Below are positions 19,285 to 28,385 of a DNA stretch of 64,000 nt, in pieces; within the stretch, counting starts at the first letter, position 1; each line of letters starts with the position of its first letter. A program made the translations under genes and the position numbers. The stretch comes from Parashewanella spongiae (GTDB taxonomy: Bacteria > Pseudomonadota > Gammaproteobacteria > Enterobacterales > Shewanellaceae), in contig NZ_CP037952.1 of the NCBI RefSeq assembly GCF_004358345.1, positions 248,001 to 312,000 of the forward strand, given 5' to 3'. Under the pieces are notes generated by a model. The model worked only from the letters and a program-made list of their open reading frames with translations, ran no database searches and had not been told where the DNA came from.

Positions 19285-20292
19285 ATGAAAGGTTTTATGA
19301 AAAGGATATTCTTTGGATTTATGATGTTGGTGGTTTTTTCAGCTTCTGCAGCGTTAACTGAGCAGCAAGCTAAACAGCTGTATCAAGATAAAAACTATAA
19401 TGAGTTAATTACACAAATCGACAATAATGCCAGCCAAAAAGTCGTAAAATATAAGGTGCACGCTTATGTGAAACAAAAAGAGTTTGAGCAAGCGGTCGAC
19501 TTAATTGAATCACGGATTAAGGCTTTCGATGCAAACAATAAAGCTGGATTATCCAAAGAATGGTTGATGAAAGGCGATGTCCATGCGCAACAAGCGATGG
19601 ACGCAAGTATTTTTACCGCATCAAGCTACGCAGAAGATTGCCTTAACGCTTATAAAACCGCACATAAATTACAACCTGATGATTTAGTTACTAATAAAAG
19701 TTTAATTGGTTTTTACATGGGCGCGCCGAGTTTTGTCGGTGGCGATACGGATAAAGCTTATGAATTAGCGCAGTTACTTGAAAAAAACTTTCCCTATGAA
19801 GGGGGCATGACCGTTTTTCATAGCCTTAAAAGCCTAGACGAGATAGAAAAAGCCGAGTCAAAGTTACAGGCATTATTGACGGACTATCCAAAAAATCATG
19901 AAATCGCACTGCAGGCCGTATACTTTTACCAGCAACAAGAATGGTTCGAAAAAAATCAGCAACTGTTGAATCAATCGATTACTTGGTTAAAACCTGAGGA
20001 TGAAGAACAGCATCACGATTGGTTTCTGGTTCATTACTATCACGCTAAAAATAGTATTGAGTTAAAAACAGATCTTGATAAAGCCTTAGCCTCCATCAAA
20101 ACCTTTCAACAAGGCCCTACAACACTCACTGAAGCTTTTGAACAATGGCCGGTTTTGCGGGAAGCGCAAATCTTGTTATTAATGGGTGAAAAACAGCAAG
20201 CGATTACACTCGCCAAACAAGCACGTTCAGCCAGTGAAGATAAAAAATTGCGTAAAAAGGCTAAACGGCTTATTAAAAAAGGTCGAATTTAA
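19285..20292 (+). CDS. Exported TPR-like protein
   Basis: Signal peptide (KRIFFGFMMLVVFSASAA, cleavage before LTEQQA) followed by about 310 helical residues with TPR-like pairs ('LYQDKNYNELITQIDN', 'YVKQKEFEQAVDLIES', 'LMGEKQQAITLAKQA'). Predicted periplasmic. The open frame starts at 19285, but the ATG at 19297 (MKRIFFG) has AAAGG just upstream and gives the cleaner signal peptide, so the real protein is probably 331 aa. The C-terminus is very basic (KKLRKKAKRLIKKGRI). TPRs usually hold protein partners; no partner is evident nearby. It diverges from catalase. Confidence 0.85.
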   Translation: MKGFMKRIFFGFMMLVVFSASAALTEQQAKQLYQDKNYNELITQIDNNASQKVVKYKVHAYVKQKEFEQAVDLIESRIKAFDANNKAGLSKEWLMKGDVHAQQAMDASIFTASSYAEDCLNAYKTAHKLQPDDLVTNKSLIGFYMGAPSFVGGDTDKAYELAQLLEKNFPYEGGMTVFHSLKSLDEIEKAESKLQALLTDYPKNHEIALQAVYFYQQQEWFEKNQQLLNQSITWLKPEDEEQHHDWFLVHYYHAKNSIELKTDLDKALASIKTFQQGPTTLTEAFEQWPVLREAQILLLMGEKQQAITLAKQARSASEDKKLRKKAKRLIKKGRI

Positions 20293-20371
20293 GCAGTGAC
20301 TCATTGATCATCATAACACTGCAAGAGGGGGGGACATGAGCCTTTTGGGGTTTGTTTCCGAGCTCTAGACC

Positions 20372-20448
20372 ACCGACATACAAAACTGTAGTTACTTCAT
20401 TTCCAATCTTCTCTGGAGTAACGACAAAGTTAGCTGAGCTTTGTCGGT
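20372..20448. repeat. Repeat E, copy 2
   Basis: ACCGACATACAAAACTGTAG at the left and GAGCTTTGTCGGT at the right, giving perfect inverted termini ACCGACA/TGTCGGT over 77 bp. It sits between convergent genes, 13 bases from the phosphatase stop. Confidence 0.7.
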
Positions 20449-20461
20449 GATCATAAATGAC

Positions 20462-22390
20462 TTAATCAAAATATGAGTGTCTGGGCGGTTCAAAATTCGT
20501 TTTTGATCCATCACCATGTAACACACTTATCTCTGTCGGTGCCCCTTTTTGATCAAGGCGTACAACACCGATACCGCTATTATTGACTAAGCGATCACTT
20601 CGGTGACCATCTGGCCTACGTCCTCGGATCAACATTTTTTTGCGTTTAGTGAACCAGTTTAACGGGGAGAAATAGCCAAAAAGCCAACCGTTTACTCGGT
20701 TAAAAAATGGCAATAATTTTTCAGGGAATTGGTTTTTAATGCCGCTACAACATATTTGATAAATATTAGGGCTGGAATCCCGGCCTCGTACATGAACGTC
20801 ATAAGCAAACGAATAGTGTACATCCCCTGACAGAATTACAAACTCTTGCGGCGTTCGCCGATGTTGGAAAATATTGAGTAAGCCATTGGCAGAGCCCGGA
20901 TGCGCCATCCAATTTTCAGCATCAACCAGCAACGAAGCACCCAATAAGGTAGCTGTACGCTGAATGGTTTCAATCAGCTTAACACCAAACATTGGAGCAG
21001 GAGAAACAATAATGACCTTAGACTGATCGATAAGCTCCGCCTGAAAGTCCATTAAGCCTTCCCAGTCTAATAAACCTGACGGTTTACCGAGGTTAGATTC
21101 ACTTCGCCAACGGCGGGTACGGCTATCAATGACCACCACTTTCGGAGAGGTATTTAAACTATAGTGCCAGTCTTCGAATTTAAGCAAAGCTTGAATTAAT
21201 TCATCCTGATGAGCCGAACTTTGAGTATCGAAAAACTGTTTTAACAACGGATTGATACTATGAGTAAATTTCTTTGGGGCATTACCAAGGCCTTGGAATA
21301 AGGCATAGCCAATCAAGGCGTTGCCGATAATGCGTTTGGCCATAGGATTTTCGTAAGCCGCTTGCTCCCATCTCGCGGTTAAGTTCCAATCATCTGTAAC
21401 GTCGTGATCATCAAATATCATATAAGTCGGAATATGCGCCAATAAACGCCTGACTTGAGGAAGACCAGCTTTAAATTTAAGCAACTGTGTCCATTGATGC
21501 CGCCACAACTTTTGTTTAGCTGGTGGAAGATCGGGTAACTGCTTGGGAATATCAATTTGGTTCCATAACTCCGGTGACCAGTAAAGCAAATACAAGGCGA
21601 TAACTTCACTGAGGCTGACTAAATGGTTTTCAGCCAGCAAAGAAGTAAAAATGGGTTTATTAGTATACCAGTGCCACAAGGCGGTTTTGGTTTTATGTTG
21701 TGTGTTGGGTAATACCTCATTAGCACGCCGATACAAACCAGTTGCCGAATAATCTAACTGGCTGCTATCAGTTATGCTTGCATTAGGCAGTGGTTCGCTG
21801 GGTAAGCCGAGGAGTTGAATGACTTGAGCAATGGCGAACAACATTGGGCCAGAGATGTCATCGACATATACCTGATCGCCACTCATCATCAATAATGCTG
21901 GTCGCTCTTGGGGGGTTAAGTGTTTGGCAAATTTCAGATCAGCGGCGACTAGCGCATCATCACTGCTATGATGGGCGTTACGACAAGAGCCATGAAGCAG
22001 ATGATCCACTTCAGTTTTTACGACAAAGTTAGTGTGCTTGTTTTTTGGGTAACAAAGCCCTTGAATATCTTGAAACAGCGATTTACCTTCTTGATTGAAT
22101 ACTTGATACTCGATGATGCTTTCGACGTCCAACAAAGCAGGCTTGTTTAACTGAATTAAATATTGATGAGCGCGTTGACCTAAAGGAACATAGTGCAATT
22201 CACCGTCATTAAGCGCATGAGTATGACTTTGGTTATTTTGTGAAAGCGTTACAGAAAGCTCATGAATAGGAGTGCTGCTGACAAACCAGAGAGTGAAATT
22301 ATCACAATCGCAATGGCGCAGAATAGGGCCGGATATGATGGAAGGTAATGTACTGGTAGCTGTTGATGTCATCGACCTGATCGCACTCAT
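20462..22390 (-). CDS. PhoD-like (alkaline phosphatase D family) metallophosphatase
   Basis: 642 aa. The metal-binding blocks of the PhoD-like fold are visible: MMSGDQVYVDD (about 167-177), MIFDDHDVTDDWN (about 324-336) and ILSGDVHYSFAYD (about 521-533). The His and Asp residues expected to bind metal are present. There is no Tat or Sec signal, unlike secreted PhoD, so it is probably cytoplasmic like the shorter-named 'alkaline phosphatase family' proteins in Shewanella and Vibrio. The first ~110 residues form a beta-rich domain ahead of the catalytic part. The substrate is unknown (phosphodiesters or phosphomonoesters are typical for the family). Start ATG at 22390. Confidence 0.87.
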   Translation of the reverse strand: MSAIRSMTSTATSTLPSIISGPILRHCDCDNFTLWFVSSTPIHELSVTLSQNNQSHTHALNDGELHYVPLGQRAHQYLIQLNKPALLDVESIIEYQVFNQEGKSLFQDIQGLCYPKNKHTNFVVKTEVDHLLHGSCRNAHHSSDDALVAADLKFAKHLTPQERPALLMMSGDQVYVDDISGPMLFAIAQVIQLLGLPSEPLPNASITDSSQLDYSATGLYRRANEVLPNTQHKTKTALWHWYTNKPIFTSLLAENHLVSLSEVIALYLLYWSPELWNQIDIPKQLPDLPPAKQKLWRHQWTQLLKFKAGLPQVRRLLAHIPTYMIFDDHDVTDDWNLTARWEQAAYENPMAKRIIGNALIGYALFQGLGNAPKKFTHSINPLLKQFFDTQSSAHQDELIQALLKFEDWHYSLNTSPKVVVIDSRTRRWRSESNLGKPSGLLDWEGLMDFQAELIDQSKVIIVSPAPMFGVKLIETIQRTATLLGASLLVDAENWMAHPGSANGLLNIFQHRRTPQEFVILSGDVHYSFAYDVHVRGRDSSPNIYQICCSGIKNQFPEKLLPFFNRVNGWLFGYFSPLNWFTKRKKMLIRGRRPDGHRSDRLVNNSGIGVVRLDQKGAPTEISVLHGDGSKTNFEPPRHSYFD

Positions 22391-22447
22391 TGTTGTTAGT
22401 TCGGGGAATTTTTGTTTTCTATCATACCTGTGATGTAACTATGTGTT

Positions 22448-22804
22448 TTACACTTGCCAAAACCCGTTTTGAATGGAATCAAACGATACAATTGCACATT
22501 GGCTACGATGAGAGGTTTTCATGGGTGGCACTAAGACTTGGGCTCCTGAGTTTTCGGCCTCACTGACAGTGATTTTAATATCATCAACGAGATAATATGG
22601 ACGTGTTGTTGGTTCTTCAGCGTCATGCATTGGCGTTCGAATGCCTAATGTGTCACCACTGTTGAGAGCGGCGGTTCGAGCTCCGCCGAGTTCAGCAATC
22701 GCTTCGCTAAATGATACCTGCAACGTTTCTGAGTAAGATGTACAAACTTGATCAACATTCGGAGTGATGATTTCTAAATAATTAACTTGAATGCTTTTTT
22801 TCAT
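22448..22804 (-). CDS. VOC-family (glyoxalase/dioxygenase-like) protein
   Basis: 118-aa single vicinal-oxygen-chelate domain. It shows 'VNYLEIITPNVDQVCTSYSETL' at the N-terminus, the beta-alpha-beta-beta-beta pattern, and 'PYYLVDDIKITVSEAENSGAQVL' in the second half. Metal-ligand positions are not convincingly conserved, so a binding rather than catalytic role is possible. It lies behind the phosphatase in the same direction with a 57-base gap, so they may be co-transcribed. Confidence 0.8.
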   Translation of the reverse strand: MKKSIQVNYLEIITPNVDQVCTSYSETLQVSFSEAIAELGGARTAALNSGDTLGIRTPMHDAEEPTTRPYYLVDDIKITVSEAENSGAQVLVPPMKTSHRSQCAIVSFDSIQNGFWQV

Positions 22805-22868
22805 TAGATTTGCCTATAAATATAGATTTCATTTACTTGTTATACATCAAGTAACATTCATCTAACAC

Positions 22869-23294
22869 CTAATTATCTTGGCGGTGGAGGAGAGGTGCTT
22901 CTTGTGCAGTTACAAAGCTAAGAAGTTTGGATAATTTATAGATTTTCCAATTAGCGCAAAAAAGCATATCTGATCTATCTTTTTTTGTTGTGTTATAAGA
23001 TAAAATAATTTCAATGTTATCAATGTTTTTTTCTGATATGTTTATAAAAGAATAGTAATAATCACCAATGTAATTAATATCTTCTCTTACATCTAAATTA
23101 ATCTCAAATTCGCCCTTTAGTCGAGCAGTAATACTGCTTAGGAATTCATCGCCTTTGTTAATTGGTGATAATATTTCAAAGGTTTTAAATTCTTGCTGTA
23201 AATTATCCTGTCCTTCGAATTCAACAGCGAAAGGTGAAAACTCTTGTGTTTCTTTATTACAAGCGAGTGTTTCTAAACTAAAACAGAGTAACAA
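22869..23294 (-). CDS. Small exported hypothetical protein
   Basis: Not recognised. The listed frame starts at a TTG inside what looks like a signal peptide (LLPLLLCFSLETLA before CNKE). Upstream of it the frame stays open for 13 more codons and contains basic residues (KILRRLL). AAGGAAG lies just before ATT (23315) and CTG (23312) codons, so the true start is probably one of these non-standard codons, which would give a complete signal peptide. The mature part is about 125 residues, acidic and beta-rich, with Cys residues. It is likely periplasmic. Confidence 0.55.
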   Translation of the reverse strand: MLLCFSLETLACNKETQEFSPFAVEFEGQDNLQQEFKTFEILSPINKGDEFLSSITARLKGEFEINLDVREDINYIGDYYYSFINISEKNIDNIEIILSYNTTKKDRSDMLFCANWKIYKLSKLLSFVTAQEAPLLHRQDN

Positions 23295-23334
23295 TGGTAA
23301 AAGTCTTCGCAGAATCTTCCTTGATACATAGCGC

Positions 23335-23929
23335 TAGCATAACAGGCTAAAAGTGATTGGATAAATTGAGGCGCGGAGTGGCTAATAGAAACCCGCTAAC
23401 TACCTGATTATTATTGGTAGTTACCTTTATAACTGAACTTTATCTTTGACGACTGTGAAAACTCATTCTATAAAATCTTAAAGATATAATCGTAAGCAAT
23501 AGTATGTTTTACAATGTAAAGCTTATGTTAACGTAACTTTTTGTCGCGGTGAAGCAAGTCATAAAGAGGCGTACTACATACTTTAAAGGGATATTTAGCT
23601 GAAAACCTCCTTTTAGTGTTGTTCGTTCTCCATAAAAGCAGAAGACCTTTAAACTGAGCGATGCGACATGGTGAGTTCCAAGATAGGAACTTTATAGTGA
23701 ATCCTCTTTTTCTCTGGGGGAAGGAATCCAATGGGCTAATGAATCTAGAGAACTACTATCATACATTGGAACATTTCTGGGTTAACTATTTATGCAATTC
23801 GGCTCTTGATTAGAACAAGCAATTCTTGGCTTGATTTTATAGCAAGCTCAATATGTCTAGAGCTTTTAGAATGTTGAATAGCCGCAACGCTATTTTGAGT
23901 GTTTTTGTATTGACTTAAGAGGTAAGAAC
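23335..23929. other. Intergenic region, no supported gene
   Basis: About 600 bases of AT-rich DNA. One 67-codon frame on the minus strand (23528-23731) has no ribosome site or recognisable domain. No repeat family matches here. The last ~20 bases carry the ribosome site for the next gene. Confidence 0.4.
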
Positions 23930-24295
23930 ATGAAAAAAATATTGTTACTCCTTATTGCACTGTCTTTTTGTTCGAGTGCGGCGATGCACAAGGGCAAAGA
24001 TATTGATAATCATACCTATACCTGTTCAGGGCAGGCGACAGGGATCTCAGGTCAAACCGGTGACTTAGAGGTGCTGCAAACGGTTAAAGTAGCTCAGTGT
24101 GTTTTTAAAGATAACTTGATGATCATTTCTTATCCATCTTCAGCAGGGTTCCCGACTTCTTCGACGTTAATTTCTATCAATGTAGACAATCCTATTTTTG
24201 GCGAAACGGGCACAGGGTTTGAAGAGTGGGAAGATATCGTTTGGATGATAAATGTAGACTTTGGTTCGGCTATAAACAATAACTTTAATCAATAA
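23930..24295 (+). CDS. Small secreted hypothetical protein
   Basis: 121 aa, starting at an ATG with a good ribosome site (AGAGGTAAG, 5 bases upstream). A clear signal peptide (KKILLLLIALSFCSSAAM) is followed by a ~100-residue mature domain with two cysteines that could form a disulphide (YTCSGQ and AQCVFK). Not recognised. It is monocistronic, with repeat D downstream. Confidence 0.7.
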   Translation: MKKILLLLIALSFCSSAAMHKGKDIDNHTYTCSGQATGISGQTGDLEVLQTVKVAQCVFKDNLMIISYPSSAGFPTSSTLISINVDNPIFGETGTGFEEWEDIVWMINVDFGSAINNNFNQ

Positions 24296-24341
24296 TCGAC
24301 ATTCCTTAAAAGCCGAACCGTTTTTGAAATGAGTACCAGCT

Positions 24342-24421
24342 TAGGGTTCTAGCGATTTAAAAAGTACCAATCTTTGTCTTACCAGCGAAGGCTGGTATCC
24401 AGTGGCTTTTATAGAAAAAAG
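24342..24421 (-). repeat. Repeat D, copy 3
   Basis: TAGGGTTCTAGCGATTTAAA, then AAGTACCAATCTTTG, then the hairpin ACCAGCGAAGGCTGGT and ATCCAGTGGCTTTTATAGAA. It is the reverse complement of the copy at 14509 and ends about 28 bases before the insertion sequence. Confidence 0.7.
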
Positions 24422-24448
24422 AGGACTGATCAAAACATAGGTCTTAAA

Positions 24449-26114
24449 GGTAACAAATCAAAGAGAGATCGCCAGCTCAACCTCAGTTGAACCGCTACCG
24501 TAAATCACACAAAGTTTGTGAGTGCTTAGTGGTGTAAATCCGAAGGTGGAAAATTCAGCATTGTTAGCCAGTCATCAACTTTTTTCCCTGTGATATTCTG
24601 ATACGATGAAGTTCCTTTATGTTTCCCCCAGCGTCTTGAGCGAAGGTTGTACCAAGCTTTAAATAACTCGAGGAAACCTTGATTGACTCCTTTACGGACA
24701 TAAAGGTAAGACCGTAGAGTGGCATTAAACCCTTCAATGGCACTTGATGCTCTGTGGCGAGTTTGATGCAACGCTTCCACTTGCAGCATAAGTTCGCTGG
24801 CACTCTTGCCTAAACGGAGTCGCAACCACTGATAACTGCCAACTAATTCTTTCTGATACCGCGCTATTTTCCAAGGTTTAGCTTTTCGTAATTGGCGCTT
24901 TCGTTCAGAGAAGCGACAAGCCACTTCAACGCATTCTTGAGGATAAAGTTCGCCAAGTTTCAGTAACTTTTCGTGAAGTGCTTGAGTTGCTAATGTCAGT
25001 CCTTTCAAACGATTTTTTATGTATCTAGCAGCGGTGATGCCATCTTTATGCTCAGTATTTTTTAAGCCATCAACAGCCTTCGTTAGCAAGGCTTCAGCCT
25101 GTTTTTTCGTCATGAGGCTACCCGTTTTCATGGAAATACTGGTCAAAGCTTGGTGGAGATGATTTCTGCTTTTCGTTCCACTTTCATATTGCTCAATCGC
25201 TTGCTCACATTTCGCTTGCACGCCTAATAAATCAACCATTGCCTGCTGCTTTTTCTCTGTATCGAATACATCTTTACGCAATCTTTTTTCCAAACTAGCC
25301 TCTTTATCAATGTAGTAGTACGCCCGACGTTCAACCTTTCTCAGCGCCTTACCTACGATATACAACGCATGGAAAGCATCATCACGTTGCTCTGCATGTT
25401 CAAAGCTCATGCTAACGCCTTTCGCTATTCCTTTTGCTCCATCTTTAACGACGTGCTGAGGTGATAATCCTTGTGATTTAGCTTCACCTAAAACTCGTGC
25501 CCAAGTTTCACCGTCACGCTTTTGTTCGTGAGAGAGTGAAAATAAATAACCACTTTCGAGATCTATCCCAGCAAGTACGGGGTCACCTTGGCTGAACATC
25601 TCATCGATGGCCACACTCTTTATGGCTGATAGCGACACTTTTTCGTTAAATAACTCAGCCTGCTCTTGAGCTTCAACGATAACGCCTTGAATGTAACCGT
25701 AACTGACTTTACAGCCTGGATAAATGAGTGGGATTTGTTCTTCAATTGCTCGAATAGAGTTAGGTGCTGTGATTGATAAAGCCACAATAGAACGGCGAAG
25801 ATGTGGTACGTCAACATTTACAGATGTAATGACATCAGATTCGTCGTTGGTAGTAACAAGGCACTTTAGTGCCGATTGAGCCGCATATTTAGCGGAGTAA
25901 ACGGCTTTACGAGAAACATTAAATTCATCAGAAAGAGAAGAAACTGCACCATGCACTTGGCAAGCGATAGTTTTTAAGAGAAGATCGAATTTGTCTGAGG
26001 AGTTAAGCGGTGTTCGGTCGAGTATCGGCATTTTATTTTGAGAATAGTTTTAGTCGGCTTATTATCTCAATAAATAACGTTTTTCTCCTCAGATTTTCTC
26101 ATTTATTTGTTACC
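24449..26114 (-). mobile_element. Insertion sequence, ~1.67 kb, family unassigned
   Basis: A single transposase gene is flanked by imperfect inverted ends. The left end GGTAACAAATCAAAGAGAG (24449-24467) matches the complement of the right end (GGTAACAAATAAATGAGAA, ending 26114); the first ten bases are identical. No target duplication is obvious. The outermost one to three bases are uncertain. Repeat D lies just outside on the left and repeat E on the right. Confidence 0.75.
24526..26031 (-). CDS. DDE-type transposase
   Basis: 501 aa. An N-terminal helix-turn-helix-like segment ('VSSLSDEFNVSRKAVYSAKY') is followed by a DDE-like core: Asp in AIDEMFSQGDP (about 141), Asp in VVKDGAKGIAKG (about 197), an FHALYIVGKAL helix, a long helical insertion, then the conserved end SSAIEGFNATLRSYL with Glu about 438. 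The family could not be named from memory; it does not look like IS3, IS4, IS66 or IS110. The frame is intact and the element has both ends, so it may be active. Confidence 0.82.
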   Translation of the reverse strand: MPILDRTPLNSSDKFDLLLKTIACQVHGAVSSLSDEFNVSRKAVYSAKYAAQSALKCLVTTNDESDVITSVNVDVPHLRRSIVALSITAPNSIRAIEEQIPLIYPGCKVSYGYIQGVIVEAQEQAELFNEKVSLSAIKSVAIDEMFSQGDPVLAGIDLESGYLFSLSHEQKRDGETWARVLGEAKSQGLSPQHVVKDGAKGIAKGVSMSFEHAEQRDDAFHALYIVGKALRKVERRAYYYIDKEASLEKRLRKDVFDTEKKQQAMVDLLGVQAKCEQAIEQYESGTKSRNHLHQALTSISMKTGSLMTKKQAEALLTKAVDGLKNTEHKDGITAARYIKNRLKGLTLATQALHEKLLKLGELYPQECVEVACRFSERKRQLRKAKPWKIARYQKELVGSYQWLRLRLGKSASELMLQVEALHQTRHRASSAIEGFNATLRSYLYVRKGVNQGFLELFKAWYNLRSRRWGKHKGTSSYQNITGKKVDDWLTMLNFPPSDLHH

Positions 26115-26154
26115 CGTATCTGATGGGTTCCGAAAAAAGCAAAGGCACTAGACT

Positions 26155-26219
26155 ACCGACATACAAAACTGTCGTTATTTCGTTTCTTGCCTACGCTGGA
26201 GTGACGAGAACTCATCGGT
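26155..26219. repeat. Repeat E, copy 3 (shortened)
   Basis: ACCGACATACAAAACTGTCG at the left and ACTCATCGGT at the right, flanked by TA on both sides. About 10 bases shorter than the other copies. It lies 40 bases outside the right end of the insertion sequence. Confidence 0.65.
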
Positions 26220-26257
26220 ATACTTTCTTTCGCCACTTTCCTTAGAGTCCTGAAAAG

Positions 26258-27046
26258 CTAATACTTCGCGAGAATCTTAGCCAACTCCCCATTTGATTTA
26301 AGTTGTTGAAGACCTAATTCAAATTTATGTGCCAATGTCAGCGAACGTTTTTTGTTTTTAGGTGACAAAGCAATATGTAAATCTTCACCGACGAGGCAAC
26401 CGCCATTGTGAAATTTAAGTGGCACTTGATATTGATTGTAATTTTGTAACTGATGATTAAACACTCTGTTATCCGCTACAATGACATTGTTTTCGCTTGC
26501 TTGATAAAACGCAAAGCGTTGAATGGCGACATCTTTATCTTTTAGTTCAACAATTCGATTTTTATTGGTTCTACGTGTTTGAGCGATGTAATTATCTAAG
26601 ATTTCACCGTAGGAAAAGCCTTCAACTGTGATCAAGTTTTTATCGTTAAGCGAAGTGGTATCTTTGTATCGCCATGACAAGGTTTGTGGTACAAAAAAAC
26701 AAATGGTTGAGGTGGTGATGGCTGATTTTTGAAAAATAAAAAATGGTGCATCGCTGGTGAGAGCCGCGGCCAACCCATCGGCTTGTCCGGCTTCGACGGC
26801 ATTAATGGCATCACGCCATTCCATACTTTTAAACTGGACATTGTCTTTGCCGAATACAGCATTAATGACTTCAACGGCAATGCCTGGTTTTTCTGAATGA
26901 GGCTCACAAGTGTAAGGACACCAGTCATCCACGACAAAAGTGATGGGTGATTGTGTCGCTTGCGCGTAACAACTCGAAAGAACAAGTAGTAGACCAACTA
27001 TCATCTGAATTGTGGCATGCTTGGTCGTGCTAAAGCTTTTCATCAT
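26258..27046 (-). CDS. Periplasmic substrate-binding protein (SBP_bac_3-like)
   Basis: 262 aa with a signal peptide (about residues 1-31, ending YAQA/TQSP), then a two-lobe binding domain: 'ITFVVDDWCPYTCEP' and 'KPGIAVEVINAVF' at the N-terminus, 'WRDAINAVEAGQADGLAAAL', 'DVAIQRFAFYQASENNVIVAD', and 'LGLQQLKSNGELAKILAKY' at the end. This is the pattern of stand-alone family 3 binding proteins common in Shewanella and Vibrio. No transporter genes are adjacent, so a sensing or signalling role is as likely as uptake. The ligand is unknown. ATG start with AGG 6 bases upstream. Confidence 0.85.
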   Translation of the reverse strand: MMKSFSTTKHATIQMIVGLLLVLSSCYAQATQSPITFVVDDWCPYTCEPHSEKPGIAVEVINAVFGKDNVQFKSMEWRDAINAVEAGQADGLAAALTSDAPFFIFQKSAITTSTICFFVPQTLSWRYKDTTSLNDKNLITVEGFSYGEILDNYIAQTRRTNKNRIVELKDKDVAIQRFAFYQASENNVIVADNRVFNHQLQNYNQYQVPLKFHNGGCLVGEDLHIALSPKNKKRSLTLAHKFELGLQQLKSNGELAKILAKY

Positions 27047-27189
27047 TTTTACCTATCAGAAGTGTTTCACTTACATCCAGTGTAGAACTTAACCTTAATG
27101 ACTGCGATGTGTATGTAGAGTGAAATATTGAACTTTTTAGTTTTAAGTTATTCTAAAAACGAAATAAAAAATAGAAAACGGATTTTAGT

Positions 27190-28077
27190 TTGTATCTTAA
27201 AGGGGCTATTTATTCAGAAGATTGTGTCGTTGAGTGCACCGAAATTCACTCTAAACATCAAAGTAAAACATTTAAATATGATGGGGAACTAAAGGCGCTT
27301 AATGGGTTACGTAAATCTGATAAACTAGGATACGTTCCAGCCCAAAAGTTAATGCCAATAACATGCTTTTATCGTTGGATACTGGTGTTAGTTGTGCATC
27401 TCATTTTATTTATGCTGCTCATATTTAGTTGGAACGCATCGGATCGCGTATTTAAAATGGAAGCGATTCAAGTCATTGAACAACAGTCTCACTATCGTGC
27501 CTATGTATATCGGCGGCCTAAAATAGCGCTTGTGAAACCTATAGATACGCCTTCACAAGCGCCGTCAAAACCAGTACAAGTAAACGCTGAGGAAGTTGTA
27601 GAGCCTGTTGAGGTTACTATTGAACCAATAGAAGCACTTGCCGAAGTAGATGAAACAACACCAAAATCAATCGAAAGTCAGGAAGTAACTAAAGAGCCTA
27701 CTCCTAAAGTTAAATTTGATGTGAAAAAAGCGACCGCTGCTTTTTTACAACAAAGATCGATGAGTCGACTGACAGAATTGTCAAAGCAGCAACGCCTCTC
27801 AGAGCATTACGGTTCAGCCAGTGTCATTACACCAGACATGAAACCTTTAATACTGATCAAAACTGAAACACTTGAAAAGCAATTATCCTTGGATAGTGAG
27901 TTAGATCCACAGCGTATCGAGCGTATCGGTAATACTTGTAGACGAGTGGTAAACATTGGAGATGTGATAGATCCTTATCGAACCACCATGGGACATCCAA
28001 TGAAATGTGGCTATTCAGAGCAAGAGAAGGCGCTTCAGCAAGCATTATCGGAGCGGTTGAATAAATTTAAAAAATGA
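27190..28077 (+). CDS. TonB-like one-helix envelope protein, unknown function
   Basis: 295 aa in the open frame from a TTG with no good ribosome site; the ATG at 27352 (just before the membrane helix) is an alternative. Architecture: cytoplasmic lead, one helix (about 61-82, 'WILVLVVHLILFMLLIFSW'), a Pro/Val/Glu-rich stretch (about 115-175), then a ~120-residue periplasmic domain with two Cys (ie NTCRRVV and PMKCGY). This resembles TonB or related energy-coupling proteins in layout only; no TonB C-terminal signature was seen. Not recognised. Repeat A copy 2 starts 8 bases after its stop. Confidence 0.65.
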   Translation: MYLKGAIYSEDCVVECTEIHSKHQSKTFKYDGELKALNGLRKSDKLGYVPAQKLMPITCFYRWILVLVVHLILFMLLIFSWNASDRVFKMEAIQVIEQQSHYRAYVYRRPKIALVKPIDTPSQAPSKPVQVNAEEVVEPVEVTIEPIEALAEVDETTPKSIESQEVTKEPTPKVKFDVKKATAAFLQQRSMSRLTELSKQQRLSEHYGSASVITPDMKPLILIKTETLEKQLSLDSELDPQRIERIGNTCRRVVNIGDVIDPYRTTMGHPMKCGYSEQEKALQQALSERLNKFKK

Positions 28078-28085
28078 AGCTTAAA

Positions 28086-28318
28086 CCTAAAAACATCAGT
28101 TGAACGCTGAGTATATGAGTAACTGTTTGAGTAAGACGATGATTTTATTATCATGTTTTTCACCCAATGAGTGAAATGCTCCACGCTCACAAGCTTGCTA
28201 AAATGGCTGCGATCTGCGTTGTAACTTTTGCAAGTAGAATAACTACTTGCTGCAAGCTACGCCTTAATATCAGCTATTTTTTCTACGCTTGAGAACGCAG
28301 TCAACTGATGGTTCTAGT
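28086..28318. repeat. Repeat A, copy 2, with 5-bp target duplication
   Basis: Same 233-bp length and ends as copy 1: CCTAAAAACATCAGTTGA at the left, and the complementary end with one or two changes at the right. It is flanked by TTAAA on both sides (28081-28085 and 28319-28323), which is the target duplication. The internal GCAAGTAG/CTACTTGC hairpin is conserved. It fills most of the 308-base gap between the 295-aa gene and gcvT. Confidence 0.88.
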
Positions 28319-28385
28319 TTAAAAGTTCTCGGTAGACAACTTTTTTAGCTTCATTTAATCATTTTACATTGTAGCGCTGAAAAAC

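Noticed and set aside
23528-23731. 67-codon minus-strand frame in the 23.5-kb spacer
   Set aside because: No ribosome site, no recognisable domain, no repeat-end structure; judged chance.
28078-28385. Regulatory RNA between the 295-aa gene and gcvT
   Set aside because: The region is repeat A with a target duplication; its hairpins come from the element.
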